DNA from: a bacterium BRH_c32
Lineage (GTDB): Bacteria > Bacteroidota > Ignavibacteria > Ignavibacteriales > Melioribacteraceae
NCBI GenBank assembly: GCA_001516025.1
Contig: LOEU01000026.1
Coordinates: 62,001 to 126,000, forward strand
Length of the DNA: 64,000 bases
Direction of reading: 5' to 3'
Below, one piece after another: positions 19,330-27,703 of this stretch. How positions within the stretch are numbered: position 1 is the stretch's first letter; every line of letters begins with the position of its first letter. Made by a program: the position numbers and the translations under genes. The notes beneath the pieces were generated by a model. The model worked only from the letters and a program-made list of their open reading frames with translations, had not been told where the DNA came from and did no database searches.

Positions 19330-21285
19330 ATGATGAAAAATATTAAAGTAATAGTACTGCTTTTTCTTTTTATTGCAGTCAATTGTGCACAGGATAAAAC
19401 TCCGCCTTCAACACCGCAGAGTATAAAAACGATAAATTACGAATTGCATTCGGATATCGTATGGGTAAATAATAATGAAAGTGATCTATCGGGTTATAGA
19501 ATTTATAGAAAAGTGGGGGATACTTTTACCTTCCAAAAACTTCAATCGAAGGAGAAAAACTATTTTTCTGTTTATGTAGGGAATGGTGCAAATTATATTT
19601 ATAAAGTTTCTGCAATTGATCAAAGCGGAAACGAATCTCCATTAAGCAATGAACTTTTCTTATCCTCAAAACAGATGAGCGAGAATGATTTCCTTGATAT
19701 GATTCAAAGGGCGGTATTTAGATATTTCTGGAATTATGCCGATCCCGTTTCAGGACTTATGAGAGAAAGGTATCATCCGAATAACGGTGATAGAACAGCT
19801 ACGATAGGCGGAAGCGGATTTGGTATAATGGCGATACCAGTCGGAATCGAGAGAGGATTTATTACTAGAGAAGAGGGTGCAGAGCGGATATTAAAGATTG
19901 CAGATTTCCTATTGAATAAAGCGGATCGTTTTCATGGAGTTTATCCTCATTGGATAAATGGTTCGACAGGGAAAGTAATCCCGTTTTCCACAAAAGATGA
20001 TGGTGGTGATCTTGTAGAGAGTTCTTTTTTGATTCAAGGTCTTTTGACGGTACGGTCATATTTCAATTCCAATACAGAAACAGAAATCTCTTTAAGGGAA
20101 AAAATTACTCAGATTTGGGATACGGTGGAATGGAGTTGGTATAAGCAGGTGGGTCAAAATTGGCTTACTTGGCATTGGTCTCCTCAAAATCAATTCTCGA
20201 TGAATATGGCATTGAAAGGGTGGAACGAAACTTTTATGCCTTATCTATTAGCCGCTGCAAGATATAAAATGAGTGTAAATCCAAATTATGGAATTCATCC
20301 TTTTTATGTTTCTTCGGGTTGGGGCGGCGATCCAAATAATTTCTATAATGAAAGAACGGTCAATGGTATTCCTTTGATATTAGGGCGAGGATATGGTGGT
20401 CCATTATTTTTTACTCATTATTCTTTCTTGGGATTCGATCCGAGAAATATTAAGCATCAAGTAAATGGAAATTGGATAAATTATTTTACACATAATAAAA
20501 ATCAATCACTTGCAAACCATTCATTCAGTGTATTAAATCCTAATAACAGAACAGGATATAGCAATGAAATATGGGGATTGACTGCAAGCTATTCAATTCC
20601 CGGGCAGGGATACTTGGCTCATGAACCGGGAAATGATAATGGAACTATTGCACCAACAGCAGCACTTTCTTCAATGCCATATACTCCGGATGAATCTATT
20701 GCTGCATTGAAAGCATTTTATAGAAACTATGCCTTTGATCCGAACGGCAATGAAAAATTATGGGGCGAATATGGTTTTAAGGATGCATTTAATTTAACTT
20801 TTAGACAGATCAATATCAGCGGTCAATGGTTTTCAGATGGCTGGTTAGCGATAGATCAGGGTCCGATAATTGTTATGATTGAGAATTACCGTTCGCAATT
20901 ACTTTGGAATAATTTCATGTCAATCCCTGAAATTAAAACAGGGCTTGATGCAATCGGATTTGTGCCTGATTCTACCACTTCGGTGGATGATAATATCGCA
21001 CTCCCTGTTGAATTCAAATTGGATCAGAACTATCCGAATCCATTTAATCCCACGACTACTATTAGCTACGATTTAACAAAAGAGGGAAATGTTAAACTTG
21101 AGATATACAATTCACTCGGGCAGCTTGTAAATAGATTATCTGATACCTTTCAAAAGGCAGGGAACTATAAAATTCCATGGAATGGGAATGACACTTCCGG
21201 TAATTCAGTATCGAGCGGAATCTATTTCTATACACTTGAAACGGGTAATTATAGGGCAGTAAAAAAGATGATTCTGCTAAAGTAA
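19330..21285 (+). CDS. GH144-type glucanase with FN3 domain and T9SS sorting tail
   Basis: About 651 residues: signal peptide, a fibronectin type III domain (about 28-113; DLSGYRIYRKVGDTF, KVSAIDQSGNES), a GH144 glycoamylase-like domain (about 115-545) with IQRAVFRYFWNYADPVSGLM, GGDLVESSFLIQGLL and NGTIAPTAALSSMPYTPDE, and a C-terminal sorting domain (NYPNPFNPTTTISY, WNGND, SSGIYFYTLETG). The tail marks export and surface release or anchoring by the type IX system. This is probably the outer, polymer-cutting enzyme of the locus. A TTG at 19324 would give a 4-base overlap with the previous gene; the tandem ATGs at 19330/19333 look more likely, though the GAGG is very close. Confidence 0.83.
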   Translation: MMKNIKVIVLLFLFIAVNCAQDKTPPSTPQSIKTINYELHSDIVWVNNNESDLSGYRIYRKVGDTFTFQKLQSKEKNYFSVYVGNGANYIYKVSAIDQSGNESPLSNELFLSSKQMSENDFLDMIQRAVFRYFWNYADPVSGLMRERYHPNNGDRTATIGGSGFGIMAIPVGIERGFITREEGAERILKIADFLLNKADRFHGVYPHWINGSTGKVIPFSTKDDGGDLVESSFLIQGLLTVRSYFNSNTETEISLREKITQIWDTVEWSWYKQVGQNWLTWHWSPQNQFSMNMALKGWNETFMPYLLAAARYKMSVNPNYGIHPFYVSSGWGGDPNNFYNERTVNGIPLILGRGYGGPLFFTHYSFLGFDPRNIKHQVNGNWINYFTHNKNQSLANHSFSVLNPNNRTGYSNEIWGLTASYSIPGQGYLAHEPGNDNGTIAPTAALSSMPYTPDESIAALKAFYRNYAFDPNGNEKLWGEYGFKDAFNLTFRQINISGQWFSDGWLAIDQGPIIVMIENYRSQLLWNNFMSIPEIKTGLDAIGFVPDSTTSVDDNIALPVEFKLDQNYPNPFNPTTTISYDLTKEGNVKLEIYNSLGQLVNRLSDTFQKAGNYKIPWNGNDTSGNSVSSGIYFYTLETGNYRAVKKMILLK

Positions 21286-21506
21286 TATTTCTAACTTCAC
21301 TAAATCAATGCCAAAATTAGGAGCGTGACTTTATTAAGAACTAAAAGTATTTTGACCCAATATTGATTTTAACTTTTTTGGTTTTAAGAAATTCTAATGA
21401 TTGTTTCATGCAATGGAGTATTTGTTTATGGAATTAATTAGATACAAGTTCAAAGCCTTCCTTTTACTTATCATAGTTCATAATACATTTTATTATTAGG
21501 TAAACA

Positions 21507-22292
21507 ATGAAAAATATTATATCAATATTTTTTCTGATACTAATAACTCAATTATCATTCTGCACGATAGAGTCTGATAATAAAAACTCATTATCTCCGG
21601 ATACTACAAGCCAAAATTTTCGATTTAAGACAACAGAATTCGGGAATAATAGCACTTTAAATAAATTTGAAGATGTGTGGGTGTTTAATGAAAATAATAT
21701 TTGGGGTATTGGACCGATGGGTTCCTTAGTCCATTATAACGGCAAAATATGGAAAAGGATTAACTTTGATCCTATATGGAATTTTTATGACATAACTGGC
21801 AATAAATATTCAGGGACAGAGTATGCAATTGCAATAAAGAATAATAGTGGTTTTATAATCGTGGAGTTGAAAGATGAGAGCGCAAAAATAATTTATGATG
21901 AGAGTAAAAATAATCCATCATTGAAATCCGCAGATATAAAATATTATAACGATAAATTATATTTAGGGTTTACTGACTATACCGGTACTAAAATATGGTA
22001 TTATGATCTATTGACTCAAGAGACAATAATACAAAAAACCTTACCACGAAAAACAAGTGATGTAGAAATTAAACAGTTAGATATGCGAAAAGGTAATGAT
22101 ATCTATTATTTAGGTAATTCAATGTATTCGGAGTTCGGATTTATACATTTCAATGGAATTAAATACAAAACTATATTTGGGGATTATCAAAAAAAGATTA
22201 CTTTCACGGGGTCTCATACAGACGGCAATAATTGTGTAGCGGTGGGTTATAGTTATGATAGAGCATATATCACAATTATAAGCAGGTATTAA
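21507..22292 (+). CDS. hypothetical exported protein with propeller-like repeats
   Basis: A 261-residue protein with an N-terminal signal peptide (about residues 1-19, with a Cys at the end that may be lipidated). The body has motifs such as FEDVWVFNENNIWGIGPMGS and LVHYNGKIWKRI, which recall beta-propeller blades of secreted Bacteroidota proteins. It is shorter than a complete propeller, and a further short open stretch follows after the stop, so it may be a truncated member. I do not recognise a function. It lies alone between the glucan operon and the ABC operon. Confidence 0.55.
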   Translation: MKNIISIFFLILITQLSFCTIESDNKNSLSPDTTSQNFRFKTTEFGNNSTLNKFEDVWVFNENNIWGIGPMGSLVHYNGKIWKRINFDPIWNFYDITGNKYSGTEYAIAIKNNSGFIIVELKDESAKIIYDESKNNPSLKSADIKYYNDKLYLGFTDYTGTKIWYYDLLTQETIIQKTLPRKTSDVEIKQLDMRKGNDIYYLGNSMYSEFGFIHFNGIKYKTIFGDYQKKITFTGSHTDGNNCVAVGYSYDRAYITIISRY

Positions 22293-22601
22293 ATTCCCGA
22301 ATAAATAAAATAGTTTCACATCGATAAATTGTAGTATAAAATCAAATGTAGATGAGACCAAGAAAGAACCGGATACGCATGGTACACTTATGGGCCTCAA
22401 GTGGTTTTGGATTTATATTACATGAATAATTAATCTCGTACTCATAGAATTATAAATATATTTTTATCCCTCATAAGTAATCAAAAATTTCTATCGCAAG
22501 ACTATGTTCATTTCATACAAAAGATTAATGAAATATTGAATTATTTCAGTTATATTTCCTTAATTAATCTTTAATATTTTTGGGCTAAGAATCCGATCTT
22601 C
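22293..22601. other. intergenic region before sugar ABC operon
   Basis: About 310 AT-rich bases. An open stretch at 22356-22433, following a stop, would encode 25 residues with a fairly normal composition (GYAWYTYGPQVVLDLYYMNN) but has no start or ribosome site, so it may be a gene relic. A possible TTGAAT at 22536-22541 could be a -35 for the ABC operon, with only a weak -10 downstream. No terminator hairpin was found. Confidence 0.4.
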
Positions 22602-23873
22602 ATGAAAAAAAAAATCATTGCACTTATATCTATAATCTCAGTTATTTCACTTTCTTGTTCTCAAAAGAATGATGATAAAGTTGTGATTAATTTTTGGGCG
22701 ATGGGAGTCGAAGGGGAATATGTTTCAAGGTTAGTCCCCGAGTTTGAAAAAGAAAATCCAAACGTTAAAGTTATAGTCCAACAGATACCATGGACAGCCG
22801 CACATGAAAAACTAATTACAGCTTTTGCAAGCGAAACTCTGCCCGATGCTTTCCAATTAGGGAATACATGGGTGCCGGAGTTTAATTCCCTATCGACAAT
22901 TCAGCCGCTAGATTCATTAGTAAACTCATCATCAATTATAAATAAAGAAAATTATTTCTCCGGGATATGGGATACAAATGTTTTAGATAGTACGATATAT
23001 GGAATACCTTGGTACGTCGATACAAGAGTTCTATTCTATCGGAAGGATATTTTGAAAGAAGCCGGATATACCAATGCTCCGAAAACGTGGGATGAACTTT
23101 ATCAAATGAGTAAGAGTATAAAAAACCTTCCTCAATACTCAAAAACTTTTCCGTTTTTTATTCCTACAAATGAATGGCTTCCATTTATTTTATTCGGTGT
23201 TCAGAACGGTGCCGATTTATTAAAAGATAATAATACTTATGGTAATTTCTCCGGTAAAGAATTTACCCAAGCTTATTCATTTTTAATGAAATTTTATAGA
23301 GAGGAACTTGCTCCGACTGATTTACAGCAGGTATTAAATTTGTATCAAGCATTCGGAGAGGGATATTTTACTTTTTATATTACCGGTCCATGGAATGTAA
23401 CAGAGATGAAAAATCGATTCCCTAAAGAACTTCAAAATGAATGGATGACTGCACCTTTGCCATCGCCGGATTCTACTTATCCCGGAAAATCACTAGCAGG
23501 TGGCGCAAGTTTAGTTCTAAATAAATTTTCTAAAAACAAAAAGGTAGCTTGGAAATTTATCGAGTTCCTTTCGCGAGCTGATATTCAATTGAAATTCTAT
23601 AATTTGGTTTCATCACTACCTGCATTAAAAAGTGTTTGGCAAGACTCGACTTTTACTTCAAACAAATATATGAATGCTTTTTATATCCAGTTGAATAATA
23701 CAGTCCCGACTCCAAAAATTCCGGAATGGGAGCAAATAGTTTTCTCTAAAATTCAGCAATATGCCGAGCAGACGGCAAGGAACAAAAAGGAGATATCGAA
23801 AGCATTAAAAGAATTGGATGCTGACGTAAATAAAATACTTGAAAAAAGAAGATGGATGTTGGGTAAAGAATAG
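22602..23873 (+). CDS. sugar ABC transporter substrate-binding lipoprotein
   Basis: A 423-residue extracytoplasmic solute-binding protein of the carbohydrate type (SBP_bac_1). It has a lipoprotein-like signal ending ISLSC, then VINFWAMGVEGEYVSRLVPE, DAFQLGNTWVPEF and YGIPWYVDTRVLFYRKDILK, all family-typical. It captures a sugar or oligosaccharide and delivers it to the two permeases immediately downstream (0-base gap, then an 8-base overlap). Closeness to the GH94/GH144 operon suggests a glucan oligosaccharide, which a cytoplasmic phosphorylase would need; this is inference. No clear ribosome site precedes the ATG. Confidence 0.92.
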   Translation: MKKKIIALISIISVISLSCSQKNDDKVVINFWAMGVEGEYVSRLVPEFEKENPNVKVIVQQIPWTAAHEKLITAFASETLPDAFQLGNTWVPEFNSLSTIQPLDSLVNSSSIINKENYFSGIWDTNVLDSTIYGIPWYVDTRVLFYRKDILKEAGYTNAPKTWDELYQMSKSIKNLPQYSKTFPFFIPTNEWLPFILFGVQNGADLLKDNNTYGNFSGKEFTQAYSFLMKFYREELAPTDLQQVLNLYQAFGEGYFTFYITGPWNVTEMKNRFPKELQNEWMTAPLPSPDSTYPGKSLAGGASLVLNKFSKNKKVAWKFIEFLSRADIQLKFYNLVSSLPALKSVWQDSTFTSNKYMNAFYIQLNNTVPTPKIPEWEQIVFSKIQQYAEQTARNKKEISKALKELDADVNKILEKRRWMLGKE

Positions 23874-24755
23874 ATGAAATCAAAAACAAAATTCAGCGCA
23901 TTACTGCTTTTTCTTGGACCTTCTCTCGGAGTTATAACCCTATTTTTCTTTATTCCTGTGATTGCCGCATTTTCACTCAGTTTTTCTGATTTCGATATTT
24001 ATTCATTAGGCAGTTGGGAATACTTACGTTTTGTAGGATTAAAAAATTACATTGATCTTATAAATGATCCGCTATTCTGGACTGCACTTAAAAATACTTT
24101 TTATTTTGTTCTTCTTGGTGGGCCGCTTTCCGTTGGTGTGTCATTAGGCACTGCAATGCTTCTAAATTCAAAATATATCAGATGGAAGGGGATGTTCCGT
24201 TTAATTTATTTTCTCCCCGTTGTTACAACACTCGTGGCGGTATCGATTGTATGGCGTTATATATATCATCCACGTTTTGGATTACTTAATTATGTACTTA
24301 GTTTCGTTGGAATCGGACCTTTTGATTGGTTAGGAGATCCAAATCTTGCAATGCCTGCAATTATAATTATGGCAGTATGGAAAAATTTTGGATATAATAT
24401 GATAATCTTTATTGCAGGGTTACAAAATATTCCTGAAGAGCTTTATGAGGCTGCAAGTATCGAAGGGGCGAGCGGATGGCAGAGATTTAGGAATATTACG
24501 ATTCCCATGCTTGCGCCTACTACATTATTTATCAGTGTAATTACAATGATCGGTTACTTCCAGTTATTTGCCGAGCCATATATCATGACGCAGGGTGGAC
24601 CATTAAACAGTACTCTCAGTATAGTTTATTATATGTATCAAGAAGGTTTCAGGTGGTGGAATATAGGTTATTCTACGGCACTCGCATTTATGTTATTTAT
24701 TATAATATTGATTGGAACTCTAATCCAATTTAAGGTGCAAAAAATAGATGAGTGA
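23874..24755 (+). CDS. sugar ABC transporter permease, MalF/UgpA type
   Basis: A 293-residue inner-membrane permease with six hydrophobic segments and the EAA coupling loop EELYEAASIEGASGWQRFRN near the C-terminal third. It starts on the base after the stop of the binding-protein gene and overlaps the second permease by 8 bases, showing tight translational coupling. With its partner it forms the channel through which the ATPase drives sugar uptake. Confidence 0.93.
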   Translation: MKSKTKFSALLLFLGPSLGVITLFFFIPVIAAFSLSFSDFDIYSLGSWEYLRFVGLKNYIDLINDPLFWTALKNTFYFVLLGGPLSVGVSLGTAMLLNSKYIRWKGMFRLIYFLPVVTTLVAVSIVWRYIYHPRFGLLNYVLSFVGIGPFDWLGDPNLAMPAIIIMAVWKNFGYNMIIFIAGLQNIPEELYEAASIEGASGWQRFRNITIPMLAPTTLFISVITMIGYFQLFAEPYIMTQGGPLNSTLSIVYYMYQEGFRWWNIGYSTALAFMLFIIILIGTLIQFKVQKIDE

Positions 24756-25569
24756 AAGATTAAAGAAAATTTTAGTGATATTAACGGCAACGATTATTGC
24801 AGTTATGTCGCTTATGCCTTTCGTATGGATGGTTTTCGCATCATTTATGAAATCGGGTGAAGCGAATGTTTATCCTCCAAAATTATTCCCCGATGAATTT
24901 GTGCTTACTCATTATATTACATTATTCACTCGGCTGAATCTAACAGGGTATTTAATAAATAGTATTGTGATAAGTGTCGGGGTTACATTTATTTCATTAA
25001 TAATTAATTCAATGTCAGGATACGCATTTGCTAAGATGGCATTCAGTGGGAAGAAGCAGATTTTTAATTCATTATTAAGCGCAATGGTAATCCCGGGTCA
25101 GGTAACAATGCTCCCTGTTTTTCTTATGCTAAAATATATGGGATTCATAAATACATATTGGGCGATATTGATTCCGGGAATGGCTTCGATATTTGGAATA
25201 TTTCTTATTAAGCAATATGCATTATCGATTCCCGATAGTTTGATAGAAGCTGCAAGAATGGATGGCGGAACGGAAATTCAAATCTATTGGAAAGTTATAC
25301 TCCCATTATGCAAACCGATATTGGTAACGTTGGGTATATTCACTTTTATGGGGACTTGGAATGATTTTCTTTGGCCACTTATAGTTATGACGGATTCATC
25401 AATGTACACATTGCCGGTGGCTCTTGCTAATCTTATGGGAGAACATACACAAGATACAGAATTAATGATGGCGGGTTCGGTGATTACTATTATTCCCGTT
25501 ATTATTGTATTTTTAGCTTTACAAAAATATTACATAAAAGGTATAATGCTCGGAAGCGTTAAAGGATAA
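24748..25569 (+). CDS. sugar ABC transporter permease, MalG/UgpE type
   Basis: A 273-residue permease with six hydrophobic segments and the EAA loop DSLIEAARMDGGTEIQIYWK, which docks on the ATPase. The C-terminal GIMLGSVKG is a common MalG-type ending. It overlaps the preceding permease by 8 bases and is followed after 5 bases by the ATPase gene. Confidence 0.93.
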   Translation: MSERLKKILVILTATIIAVMSLMPFVWMVFASFMKSGEANVYPPKLFPDEFVLTHYITLFTRLNLTGYLINSIVISVGVTFISLIINSMSGYAFAKMAFSGKKQIFNSLLSAMVIPGQVTMLPVFLMLKYMGFINTYWAILIPGMASIFGIFLIKQYALSIPDSLIEAARMDGGTEIQIYWKVILPLCKPILVTLGIFTFMGTWNDFLWPLIVMTDSSMYTLPVALANLMGEHTQDTELMMAGSVITIIPVIIVFLALQKYYIKGIMLGSVKG

Positions 25570-25574
25570 AAATT

Positions 25575-26675
25575 ATGGCATCTGTTAAATTAGTAAACAT
25601 CACGAAATATTATGACAGTAAAAAACCAGCGGTGGATAATGCAAGTTTTGAAATCAATGATAAAGAGTTTGTTGTATTAGTAGGACCGTCGGGCTGCGGT
25701 AAATCTACAACTTTAAGAATGATTGCGGGATTAGAAGAGATCTCATCAGGTGAATTATATATTGATGATCGAATAGTAAATGATGTTTCGCCTAAAGATC
25801 GAGATATTGCCATGGTATTCCAGAATTATGCACTTTATCCTCACATGAGCGTTTATGAGAATATGGCATTCGGATTGAAGTTAAGAAAAGTCGATAAAAA
25901 CGAGATTAAAAAAAGAGTGATGGATGCGGCTGAAATTCTTGGAATAGTAGAATATTTAAATAGGAAACCGAAAGCACTATCGGGTGGGCAGAGGCAGCGT
26001 GTTGCGGTGGGAAGAGCGATAGTAAGGCAGCCAAAAGTATTTTTATTCGACGAACCATTGAGTAATCTTGATGCTAAACTTAGGGTTCAGATGAGAACTG
26101 AAATCTCAAAACTTCATAAAAGATTGCAGGCTACGATTGTATATGTAACACATGATCAGACCGAGGCGATGACGATGGGGGATAGAATTGTAGTTATGAA
26201 AGATGCTATAATCCAGCAGATTGATAGTCCGTTGAATTTATATAATTTCCCAAATAATATATTTGTTGCGGGTTTTATCGGAAGTCCCGCAATGAATTTT
26301 ATTGAAGGAAAGATAACTGATTCGGGAAGACTGCAATTTATTACAAAGAATGGAAGTGTAACAATGAATCTTGGAGAACCATTATCATTTTTAAAGAAAG
26401 CAGCGGGTAAGGAAGTAACTTTGGGGATTAGACCCGAAGATATTCTTTGCAATCAGACGGAGAGTGAGATTCTTCAATTATTACAAGTCAATTTGGATGT
26501 TGTAGAACCGATGGGTAATGAAATAATTGTTTATACAACGATAGAAAATCAGCCATTAATTGCGCGATTGAATACACAGGATTTGCCGGAAGTAGGTAAG
26601 CCATATAATCTCTATTTACGATTAAATAAACTCCACTTTTTTGAAAAAGCAACAGGTAACGCAATAAGGGGATAG
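25575..26675 (+). CDS. sugar ABC transporter ATPase, MalK/UgpC/MsmX type
   Basis: A 366-residue ATPase. The Walker A motif GPSGCGKST is at residues 37-45, followed by the Q-loop VFQNYALYPHMSVYENMAFG, the signature LSGGQRQRVAVGRAI, Walker B VFLFDEPLSNLD and the switch histidine in VTHDQTEAMT. Residues 240-360 are the TOBE-type regulatory domain (LGIRPEDI). It completes the importer operon, making a self-contained four-gene system; multi-task MsmX-like behaviour cannot be excluded. Confidence 0.94.
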   Translation: MASVKLVNITKYYDSKKPAVDNASFEINDKEFVVLVGPSGCGKSTTLRMIAGLEEISSGELYIDDRIVNDVSPKDRDIAMVFQNYALYPHMSVYENMAFGLKLRKVDKNEIKKRVMDAAEILGIVEYLNRKPKALSGGQRQRVAVGRAIVRQPKVFLFDEPLSNLDAKLRVQMRTEISKLHKRLQATIVYVTHDQTEAMTMGDRIVVMKDAIIQQIDSPLNLYNFPNNIFVAGFIGSPAMNFIEGKITDSGRLQFITKNGSVTMNLGEPLSFLKKAAGKEVTLGIRPEDILCNQTESEILQLLQVNLDVVEPMGNEIIVYTTIENQPLIARLNTQDLPEVGKPYNLYLRLNKLHFFEKATGNAIRG

Positions 26676-26719
26676 TTAAAAACAAATATATTGCTTTTTG
26701 AAAAACTGTTTATTATTTT

Positions 26720-26733
26720 TGAATCAATATTCA
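26720..26733 (+). promoter_or_regulatory. probable operator of the TetR regulator
   Basis: TGAAT-CAAT-ATTCA is an inverted repeat 10 bases upstream of the regulator start, within TTTGAATCAATATTCATT. It resembles from memory the TGAAT/ATTCA-centred boxes bound by Bacillus FadR-type TetR proteins. Confidence 0.5.
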
Positions 26734-26743
26734 TTAAAGATAT

Positions 26744-27328
26744 ATGCGATTAAAAGAAGGACATAAAGAGAAGGATATTATAGAAGCGGCGATAAAAGTT
26801 TTTGCCGAGTTCGGATATCATAATGCTAAAATATCTACGATTGCTAAGAAGGCTAATGTGGCTACCGGAAGCGTTTATGTCTATTACAAAAATAAAGAAG
26901 ATATACTATTCAATATATTCGATAAGCTTTGGCAGGAATTATTCGAGAAATTGCGAATTGTCTCTGATAATAGTTCACTTGAGTCGGATGAAAAAGTAGA
27001 ATTAATGGTGGATATGGTTTTTGAAGTTTTTTCGGGAAATCCATCCCTTGCAGTTGTATTTGTAAATGAACAAAATAATATTATACGTCTCGGTGAATTT
27101 AGATTTAATGATTATTACGAAAAATTTTTGGATATAGCTGAAGCAGTGATGAAAGAGGGAATAGCAAAAGGAAATTTTAGGAAAGAGATAGACCTAATTG
27201 TTTTCAGGAATTTCATATTTGGTGCAATCAGGTATCTGCTTCATGTATGGGCAGAAGACCCTAAAAAAATCGGAATCAAAAAAATTAGCAGTACAGTAAA
27301 GAACTTACTATTACATGGAATAAAATAG
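26744..27328 (+). CDS. TetR/AcrR-family regulator, FadR-like
   Basis: A 194-residue repressor. The N-terminal helix-turn-helix reads AAIKVFAEFGYHNAKISTIA followed by GSVYVYYKNKEDIL. The C-terminal ligand domain resembles the fatty-acid-responsive FadR (YsiA) group of Bacillus in layout and in stretches such as NPSLAVVFVNEQNN and FGAIRYLLHVW. I infer an acyl-CoA ligand. It has its own likely operator 10 bases upstream. The neighbours are sugar genes, so its targets are probably elsewhere, possibly including the acyl-CoA operon starting at 37353. Confidence 0.8.
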   Translation: MRLKEGHKEKDIIEAAIKVFAEFGYHNAKISTIAKKANVATGSVYVYYKNKEDILFNIFDKLWQELFEKLRIVSDNSSLESDEKVELMVDMVFEVFSGNPSLAVVFVNEQNNIIRLGEFRFNDYYEKFLDIAEAVMKEGIAKGNFRKEIDLIVFRNFIFGAIRYLLHVWAEDPKKIGIKKISSTVKNLLLHGIK

Positions 27329-27365
27329 CCGCAACACGAAATTAAACACACACACACCCTCCTAT

Positions 27366-27418
27366 GAAACGGTGGATAAGACAGACTATTAGGAAGTCTG
27401 CCGTTTCTGGGATTTTTT
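27366..27418 (+). terminator. two-tier hairpin with T-run after TetR gene
   Basis: Outer arms GAAACGG (27366-27372) and CCGTTTC (27401-27407) enclose inner arms CAGACT (27382-27387) and AGTCTG (27395-27400), with a 9-base bulge on the 5' side. TGGGATTTTTT follows. It works as a terminator on paper. The asymmetric bulge makes a structured leader RNA for the downstream transporter an alternative. Confidence 0.55.
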
Positions 27419-27533
27419 AATCTCCCCCCAAAAAACTATCTTACTAAATTTAATAACCATAATTGAGACATCCTATCTCCCAAATATTACTTAAATATGT
27501 TTGAATAATATTTAATAATTTGAGTAACCCATA

Positions 27534-27547
27534 AAGAATTAATTCTT
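27534..27547 (+). promoter_or_regulatory. palindrome before small membrane protein/symporter pair
   Basis: AAGAATTAATTCTT is a perfect 14-bp palindrome just upstream of the ribosome site (AAGGAG at 27552-27557). It could be an operator, but AT-rich palindromes arise easily by chance. Confidence 0.3.
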
Positions 27548-27562
27548 AAATAAGGAGCATCA

Positions 27563-27703
27563 ATGTATTTTGATATTGTAACGTGGAGTATCTGGTTAAT
27601 CGGTTTTGTGATACTTGTTATCTGGATAATGGTGCCGGTAAAAGAATTTAAAAATCTACTTAAGAAAAAACAGATCCAATTCAAAAAGGACAAGGAGAAG
27701 TAA
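27563..27703 (+). CDS. 46-residue membrane protein, probable symporter accessory subunit
   Basis: A short gene with ATG at 27563 and a strong AAGGAG ribosome site. The product starts MYFDIVTWSIWLIGFVILVI, has one transmembrane helix (about residues 7-26) and a very basic, lysine-rich C-terminal tail (KKKQIQFKKDKEK). Its stop codon abuts the TTG start of the SSS symporter with no gap. Small single-helix or two-helix partners are known for several SSS transporters; I infer the same here. No sequence family is recognised. Confidence 0.75.
   Translation: MYFDIVTWSIWLIGFVILVIWIMVPVKEFKNLLKKKQIQFKKDKEK

Noticed and set aside
11527-21285. A classical SusC/SusD polysaccharide utilisation locus
   Set aside because: No TonB-dependent receptor or SusD-like lipoprotein was found around the glycosidases; uptake must be through other routes.
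21428-21499. 23-residue hydrophobic peptide frame (MELIRYKFKAFLLLIIV)
   Set aside because: No ribosome site, and AT-rich DNA yields such frames often.
27343-27358. ACACACAC simple repeat after the TetR gene
   Set aside because: Too short to be informative; likely chance or slippage.
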